A DNA stretch of 9,443 nucleotides from DYIB01 sp049320945 (lineage in GTDB: Bacteria > Pseudomonadota > Gammaproteobacteria > Burkholderiales > Rhodocyclaceae): contig JBMOQT010000133.1 of the NCBI GenBank assembly GCA_049320945.1, positions 1 to 9,443 on the forward strand, given 5' to 3'. Below the pieces are notes generated by a model. The model searched no databases and had not been told where the DNA came from. It saw only the letters and a list, made by a program, of their open reading frames with translations. The position numbers and the translations under genes were made by a program. Of this stretch, positions 5,861 to 9,443 are shown one piece after another. Position 1 is the stretch's first letter, and each line of letters opens with the position of its first letter.

Positions 5861-6859
5861 ATGTCGAAACAAGGCAACCTGCCGGAAGCGAAGGGCCCCA
5901 AGAGCCGCTTCGTCGCCCAGTGGATCGACCAGTTCCTGCGCGAGCAGACCATACGGGCAAACTCGCTGATCATCACCGTTTATGGCGATGCCATCGCCCC
6001 CCACGGCGGCTCCGTCTGGCTGGGCAGTTTCATCAAGCTGGTGGAGTCCCTGGGGCTGAACGACCGCATGGTGCGCACCAGCGTCTTTCGCCTGGTCAAG
6101 GACCGCTGGCTGGTGGCCCAGCAGATCGGCCGGCGCAGCTATTACAGCCTGACGCCCACCGGGCGCCGGCGCTTCGAGCACGCCTACCGCCGCATCTACT
6201 TCCAGCCGCGCAACCAATGGGAAGGCGACTGGCAGGTCGTCCTGGCCACCAACTCGATCCTGCCCAACCAGCGCGAGGCCATGCGCAAGGAGCTGCTGTG
6301 GGAGGGCTTCGGCGTGATCGCCCCAGGCGTGCTGGCCCACCCTTCCGCCAACACCGAATCCCTCTATGACATCCTGCAGGGCACGGGCGTCCTGGACCAG
6401 GTGGTGGTGCTGCGCGCCAAAAGCCTGGGCTCGCTGACCGCCAAACCCCTGCGCGACCTGGTGCGCGAGTGCTGGAACCTGGAAGCCGTGGCGGCGGACT
6501 ACAAGCGCTACCTGGACCGCTTCCGCCCCCTGTGGCGGGCATTGAAGAATGCCAAGAGCCTGGATCCGGAGCAGTGCTTCGTAGTGCGCATGCTGCTGAT
6601 GCACGAGTTCCGCCGTGTGCTGCTGCGCGACCCCCAGCTGCCGGACCAGCTGCTGCCCGAGGACTGGCCGGGGGCGCTGGCGCGCCAGCTGTGCCGCGAC
6701 ATCTACGTGCTCACCCAGCGGCAGGCCGAGCAGCACCTCATGTCGGTCCTGGAGACGGCCACCGGCCAGCTGCCGGAGGCCGCGCCCTACTTCTATGAAC
6801 GCTTCGGCGGGCTGGATACGGGGGACGAGGAGAGGGCGGCGGCCGCGTCCGAGGCATGA
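5861..6859 (+). CDS. paaX: PaaX-family transcriptional repressor
   Basis: 332 residues, slightly longer than the classical repressor of about 300-316 because of an N-terminal extension and an Ala-rich tail. The N-terminal PaaX-type winged helix covers about 22-105 (SLIITVYGDAIAPHGG, then RTSVFRLVKDRWL and the wing RRSYYSLTPTGRRR). The middle domain has the family's W-x-x-V-L signature (WQVVLAT, 124-130). The C-terminal domain has HEFRRVLLRDPQLPDQLLP (248-266), the most diagnostic stretch. PaaX represses phenylacetate-degradation genes and is released by phenylacetyl-CoA. No paa catabolic genes are in view, so the effector could differ and the symbol is tentative. No Shine-Dalgarno is visible before the ATG at 5861 (the leader is CA-rich). 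The stop is followed 20 bases later by the 3' end of tRNA-Thr on the opposite strand. Confidence 0.9.
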   Translation: MSKQGNLPEAKGPKSRFVAQWIDQFLREQTIRANSLIITVYGDAIAPHGGSVWLGSFIKLVESLGLNDRMVRTSVFRLVKDRWLVAQQIGRRSYYSLTPTGRRRFEHAYRRIYFQPRNQWEGDWQVVLATNSILPNQREAMRKELLWEGFGVIAPGVLAHPSANTESLYDILQGTGVLDQVVVLRAKSLGSLTAKPLRDLVRECWNLEAVAADYKRYLDRFRPLWRALKNAKSLDPEQCFVVRMLLMHEFRRVLLRDPQLPDQLLPEDWPGALARQLCRDIYVLTQRQAEQHLMSVLETATGQLPEAAPYFYERFGGLDTGDEERAAAASEA

Positions 6860-6879
6860 ACGCCCAGGGGCCTCAGGCT

Positions 6880-6955
6880 TGGTGCCGACAGTAGGACTCG
6901 AACCCACGACCTTCTGATTACAAATCAGCTGCTCTACCAACTGAGCTATGCCGGC
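6880..6955 (-). tRNA. tRNA-Thr (TGT)
   Basis: The 76-base cloverleaf is read on the - strand from 6955 to 6880. The acceptor stem GCCGGCA pairs with TGTCGGC (one G:U), the D-arm contains AGCTCAGTTGGTAGAGC, the anticodon loop TTTGTAA carries TGT, the T-loop is TTCGAGT, and CCA is encoded (6882-6880). It reads ACA and, by wobble, other Thr codons. A TATAAT box lies 9 bases upstream. No T-rich terminator is visible downstream before the paaX-like stop codon. Confidence 0.96.
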
Positions 6956-6964
6956 GCAGGCGCG

Positions 6965-6995
6965 ATTATAGCCGAGGCGGCAGGAGCGCTGTCGT
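6965..6995 (-). promoter_or_regulatory. Promoter of tRNA-Thr
   Basis: On the - strand a perfect TATAAT (6970-6965) stands 9 bases before the tRNA 5' end, so transcription would start almost at the mature end. The -35 is poor: the best candidate is ACGACA (6995-6990), matching 4 of 6 positions at a long 19-base spacing. A dyad, GCAGGA (6980-6985) with TCCTGC (6995-7000), overlaps the -35 region and could be a regulator site or chance. Confidence 0.7.
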
Positions 6996-7023
6996 CCTGC
7001 TTGGGCAGGCGAGGCACTTGGGG

Positions 7024-7053
7024 TAGACTTTAGTCATACTCATTACATATAAC
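7024..7053 (+). promoter_or_regulatory. Candidate promoter of the kinase-regulator operon
   Basis: TAGACT (7024-7029) and TATAAC (7048-7053) are separated by 18 bases in the only AT-rich patch of the 119-base gap between tRNA-Thr and the kinase gene. The predicted transcript start is near 7060, about 15 bases before the annotated ATG. That leaves a very short C-rich leader without a Shine-Dalgarno. Confidence 0.45.
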
Positions 7054-7074
7054 TACCCCGCCCGCCCCGCCACC

Positions 7075-8607
7075 ATGGCCGTCGCACAAACTAGGATGGA
7101 TTCTCCCCTGCGCGTCCTGATCATCGAGGACGCCGAGGACGATGCCCTGTTGCTGGCCAACAGCTTCAAGAAGGCCGGCTACGACCTGGAATACCGGCGC
7201 GTCGACAACGCATCCGACACCCGCGCCGCCCTGCAGGCGGGCAACTGGGACGTGGTGCTGTCGGACCACCGCATGCCGGGTTTCAGCGCCGTGGGGGCGC
7301 TGAAGCTCTTGCAGGAACTGAACCTGGACCTGCCCTTCATCATCGTTTCCGGCGTCATCGACGAGGAAACCGCCATCGCCACGATGCGCGCCGGGGCCCA
7401 CGACTACCTGTCCAAGGACAAGCTGGATCGCCTGGTGCCGGCGGTGGAGCGGGAGATCCGCGAGGCGCGCAACCGTGTCGAGCGGCGCCTGGCCCTGGAG
7501 GCGGTGAGGGAGAGCGAGGCGCGCTTCCGTGCCCTGGTGTCCAATATCCCGGGCATGGTGTTCCAGCTGCTGCGCGACAAGGACGGCCGCCTGCACTTCC
7601 CCTATGTCAGCGACGGCTGCGCAGCGGTGCTGGGAGCGAGGCCCTCGGAACTGGTGGCCGACCCGGACTTGTTCTTCTCCGCCATCCTGAGCCAGGACCG
7701 CCATTCCCTGGAGCAGGGATTGGCCGCCTCGGCGCACGGCAACGTCCACGTGAACTGGGACGGGCGCATCCTGTCGGCGGCCGGGGACATCAAGTGGATC
7801 AACCTCCGCTCCGCGCCGCGGGTGCTGGAGTCGGGCGCCACCCAGTGGGAAGGCATCGTCTCCAACATCACCAAGAGCAAGCTCACGGAGATGGAGCTGC
7901 GCGAATCCCGGGCCCAGCTGGCCGAGCTGTCCAGCCACCTGGAGGCGGTGAAGGAGGAGGAGCGCGAGCGCATCGCCCGCGACATCCACGACGAACTGGG
8001 CGGCACCCTGGTGGCAATCAAGATCGAGACCTCCCTGCTGATCAACAAGCTGTCGGGCGACCCGCTGCATCTGCGCAAGCGCGTGCGGGCGATCGAATCC
8101 CTGGTGGACGAGGCCATCAATACCGCCAGCCGCGTGGCGCGCGAGCTGCGCCCCGGCATCCTCAAGGATTTCGGCCTGGCGGCGGCCCTCGAATGCCAGG
8201 CGGGGGATTTTTCCCAGCGCACGGGCATCGAGTGCGACACCGGCAACATCAACCACGAGGTGCATGCCGACGACCGCGCCTCCCTGGCGCTGTTCCGCAT
8301 CTTCCAGGAGGCGCTGACCAACATCCTCAAGCATGCCAACGCCAGCCGGGTCGCCGTCGGCCTGCACCAGGACGATCGGGCGGTGGTGCTGGAAATCGAA
8401 GACGATGGCAAGGGGATCGTGCCCGACGACCTGGCCAAGCCCAAGTCCTTCGGGCTAAGGGGCATCCGGGAGCGCCTCAACGCCCTCGGGGGCACGCTGG
8501 ACATAGGCACCGGTTCCCTCGGTGGCGCGCACCTGATTTTGCGGGTCCCGCGCCTCGCCGGTGGCCATGAGCCTGCCCTGCCCGCGGCAGACAGCCTAAC
8601 CGAATGA
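7075..8607 (+). CDS. Soluble REC-PAS histidine kinase, NarL/HisKA_3 type
   Basis: 510 residues, no membrane segment. An N-terminal receiver domain (about 13-125) has the acidic pocket in IIEDAEDD, phospho-acceptor D64 (VLSDHRMPG), S92 and K114. A PAS domain follows (about 145-268, ending WEGIVSNITKSKL), then a helical linker and the HisKA_3 dimerisation/phospho-acceptor helix with H305 in ARDIHDELGG. The GHKL ATPase has its N box at FQEALTNILKHAN (410-422), G1 at DDGKG (443-447) and G2 at GLRGIRERL (460-468). It would autophosphorylate at H305 and pass phosphate to the adjacent NarL-type regulator. The receiver in front implies input from another kinase or an internal relay. The ATG at 7075 lacks a Shine-Dalgarno; M8 (ATG at 7096, giving MDSPLRVLIIED) is a credible alternative start. 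The next gene begins 13 bases after the stop. Confidence 0.92.
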   Translation: MAVAQTRMDSPLRVLIIEDAEDDALLLANSFKKAGYDLEYRRVDNASDTRAALQAGNWDVVLSDHRMPGFSAVGALKLLQELNLDLPFIIVSGVIDEETAIATMRAGAHDYLSKDKLDRLVPAVEREIREARNRVERRLALEAVRESEARFRALVSNIPGMVFQLLRDKDGRLHFPYVSDGCAAVLGARPSELVADPDLFFSAILSQDRHSLEQGLAASAHGNVHVNWDGRILSAAGDIKWINLRSAPRVLESGATQWEGIVSNITKSKLTEMELRESRAQLAELSSHLEAVKEEERERIARDIHDELGGTLVAIKIETSLLINKLSGDPLHLRKRVRAIESLVDEAINTASRVARELRPGILKDFGLAAALECQAGDFSQRTGIECDTGNINHEVHADDRASLALFRIFQEALTNILKHANASRVAVGLHQDDRAVVLEIEDDGKGIVPDDLAKPKSFGLRGIRERLNALGGTLDIGTGSLGGAHLILRVPRLAGGHEPALPAADSLTE

Positions 8608-8620
8608 AAGCAGTGACGAC

Positions 8621-9265
8621 ATGGAAAAACCGATACGCATATTGATCGCCGACGACCATGCCATCGTGCGCCAGGGCCTGCGCCATATCCTCTCGGATAC
8701 CGAGGGCCTGGTCGTCGCCGGCGAAGCCGACAACGGTGTGCAGGCCCTGCAGTTGGCCCGTCAGGCCGAGTACGACGTGGTGCTGCTGGACGTATCCATG
8801 CCCGACCGCAACGGCATCGACACCCTCAAGCAGCTGAAGAAAGAATTCCCGCGCCTGGCGGTGCTGATGCTGTCCATGCATCCGGAGGAACACTACGCCA
8901 TCCGCGCCCTGAAAGCGGGCGCCTCGGGCTATCTCACCAAGCAGAGCGCGCCGGAAATGCTGGTGTCGGCCATCCGCCAGGTGGCCGCCGGCAAGAAGTA
9001 CGTCAGCCCTGCCGTGGCGGAGGAACTGGCCAATGCCATCAGCGACGACGACGGCGACAAGCTGCCCCACGAGAAGCTGTCCGACCGGGAGTACCAGACC
9101 CTGTGCATGATCGCTTCGGGCAAGACCCTCACCCAGATCGCCGAGGAGTTGAACCTGTCGGTCAAGACGGTGAGCGTGTACCGGGCGCGGCTGCTGGAGA
9201 AGATGAAGCTCAAGAACAACGCCGAGCTCACCCACTACGGCCTGAAGCACGGCCTAGTGGAGTGA
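8621..9265 (+). CDS. NarL/FixJ-type response regulator with LuxR HTH
   Basis: 214 residues, normal for the family. The receiver domain (about 4-120) has acidic residues D11-D12, phospho-acceptor D57 (VVLLDVSMP), a Ser at the conserved Thr/Ser position (MLSMH) and K107 (YLTKQSAP). The LuxR-type DNA-binding domain (about 150-214) begins KLSDREYQTL, has the recognition helix at LSVKTVSVYRARLLEKM, and ends KHGLVE. The KTVSVYRARLLEKM segment resembles the UvrY/GacA/BvgA branch more than NarL itself. The gap from the kinase stop is 13 bases with only a weak GAAAG-like binding site, so the two are almost certainly one transcript and a cognate pair. Target genes cannot be told from this window. Confidence 0.93.
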   Translation: MEKPIRILIADDHAIVRQGLRHILSDTEGLVVAGEADNGVQALQLARQAEYDVVLLDVSMPDRNGIDTLKQLKKEFPRLAVLMLSMHPEEHYAIRALKAGASGYLTKQSAPEMLVSAIRQVAAGKKYVSPAVAEELANAISDDDGDKLPHEKLSDREYQTLCMIASGKTLTQIAEELNLSVKTVSVYRARLLEKMKLKNNAELTHYGLKHGLVE

Positions 9266-9279
9266 ACCCATCGAGCTCT

Positions 9280-9306
9280 CAGGAAATGGTCGGCGACCAT
9301 TTCCTG
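9280..9306 (+). terminator. Perfect 12-bp hairpin after the response regulator
   Basis: CAGGAAATGGTC (9280-9291) and its exact complement GACCATTTCCTG (9295-9306) flank a GGC loop, starting 14 bases after the stop codon at 9263-9265. There is no T run on either side, so it is not a textbook intrinsic terminator. It may end the operon with help from Rho, protect the mRNA 3' end, or be a protein-binding palindrome. Confidence 0.45.
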
Positions 9307-9314
9307 CATGAAGC

Positions 9315-9356
9315 TCCCCTCGCCCGCTACGCGGGAGAGGGGGTGGGGGAGAGGGC
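9315..9356. repeat. GC-rich palindromic intergenic repeat, REP-like
   Basis: CCCCTCGCCCGC (9316-9327) and GCGGGAGAGGGG (9331-9342) form a 12-bp inverted repeat with one mismatch around a TAC loop. It is followed by GGTGGGGGAGAGGG, a partial echo of the right arm. This composition is that of the short dispersed palindromes found between genes in many GC-rich proteobacteria, by general recollection. Only one copy is in the window, so dispersal cannot be shown. Bases 9361-9443 show no gene or signal I can support. Confidence 0.5.
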
Positions 9357-9443
9357 TCGGTAGGACTCAAGCCGACACCGAGGCTGCCGTTAACCCCGGG
9401 CATGCGCCGCCCCAGCCATGCCTGAGTTCACCCAGCCTTCCGA

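Noticed and set aside
5766..5969. Small + strand open frame between the IclR and PaaX genes
   Set aside because: It has no ribosome binding site, no recognisable sequence, and most of it overlaps the PaaX N-terminus in another frame.
7030..8367. 445-codon - strand open frame opposite the histidine kinase (and similar ones at 4888-5757 and 5837-6940)
   Set aside because: These are shadow frames of well-recognised + strand genes with no domain of their own. The one at 5837-6940 even runs through tRNA-Thr.

Overview
The window is GC-rich, densely coded DNA, apparently chromosomal, from a Gram-negative proteobacterium. A betaproteobacterium (Rhodocyclales-like or a relative) is the best guess. 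This rests on the strong G/C third-position bias, a PAS-rich GGDEF/EAL protein, a PaaX-type repressor and a REC-PAS-kinase/NarL pair. The placement is inferred from gene types, not from a search. All protein genes are on the + strand and both tRNA genes are on the - strand.

Layout: (1) 1-593, a small exported cupin with its own -10 box, a stem-loop at the transcript start and a perfect Shine-Dalgarno. (2) 594-901, no intact gene; its right half resembles the decayed C-terminus of a serine recombinase and stops 7 bases from the 3' end of a tRNA. (3) 902-1022, initiator tRNA-fMet (CAT) on the - strand with a near-consensus sigma-70 promoter. (4) 1045-4858, a very large PAS(x6)-GGDEF-EAL cyclic-di-GMP protein, split into two frames by one extra C in a run of seven C at 3848-3854. 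Four consecutive PAS modules start at exact 375-base steps. (5) 4890-5748, an IclR-family regulator with a 30-base interrupted palindrome in its leader. (6) 5861-6859, a PaaX-family repressor. (7) 6880-6995, tRNA-Thr (TGT) on the - strand with a TATAAT box. (8) 7024-9265, a likely two-gene operon of a soluble REC-PAS-histidine kinase and a NarL/LuxR-type response regulator. (9) 9266-9443, a 12-bp perfect hairpin, a GC-rich palindromic dispersed-type repeat, and nothing else recognisable.

How the genes fit together: the window is a signalling and regulation neighbourhood rather than a metabolic operon. It holds one c-di-GMP enzyme, two one-component repressors of kinds often tied to aromatic-acid catabolism, and one two-component system, separated by tRNA genes. 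I see no catabolic target genes here. I found no complete mobile element, CRISPR array or obvious new defence system. The most notable features are the homopolymer frameshift and the regular PAS array in the GGDEF/EAL gene, the dyads before the regulator genes, and the recombinase-like remnant beside tRNA-fMet.
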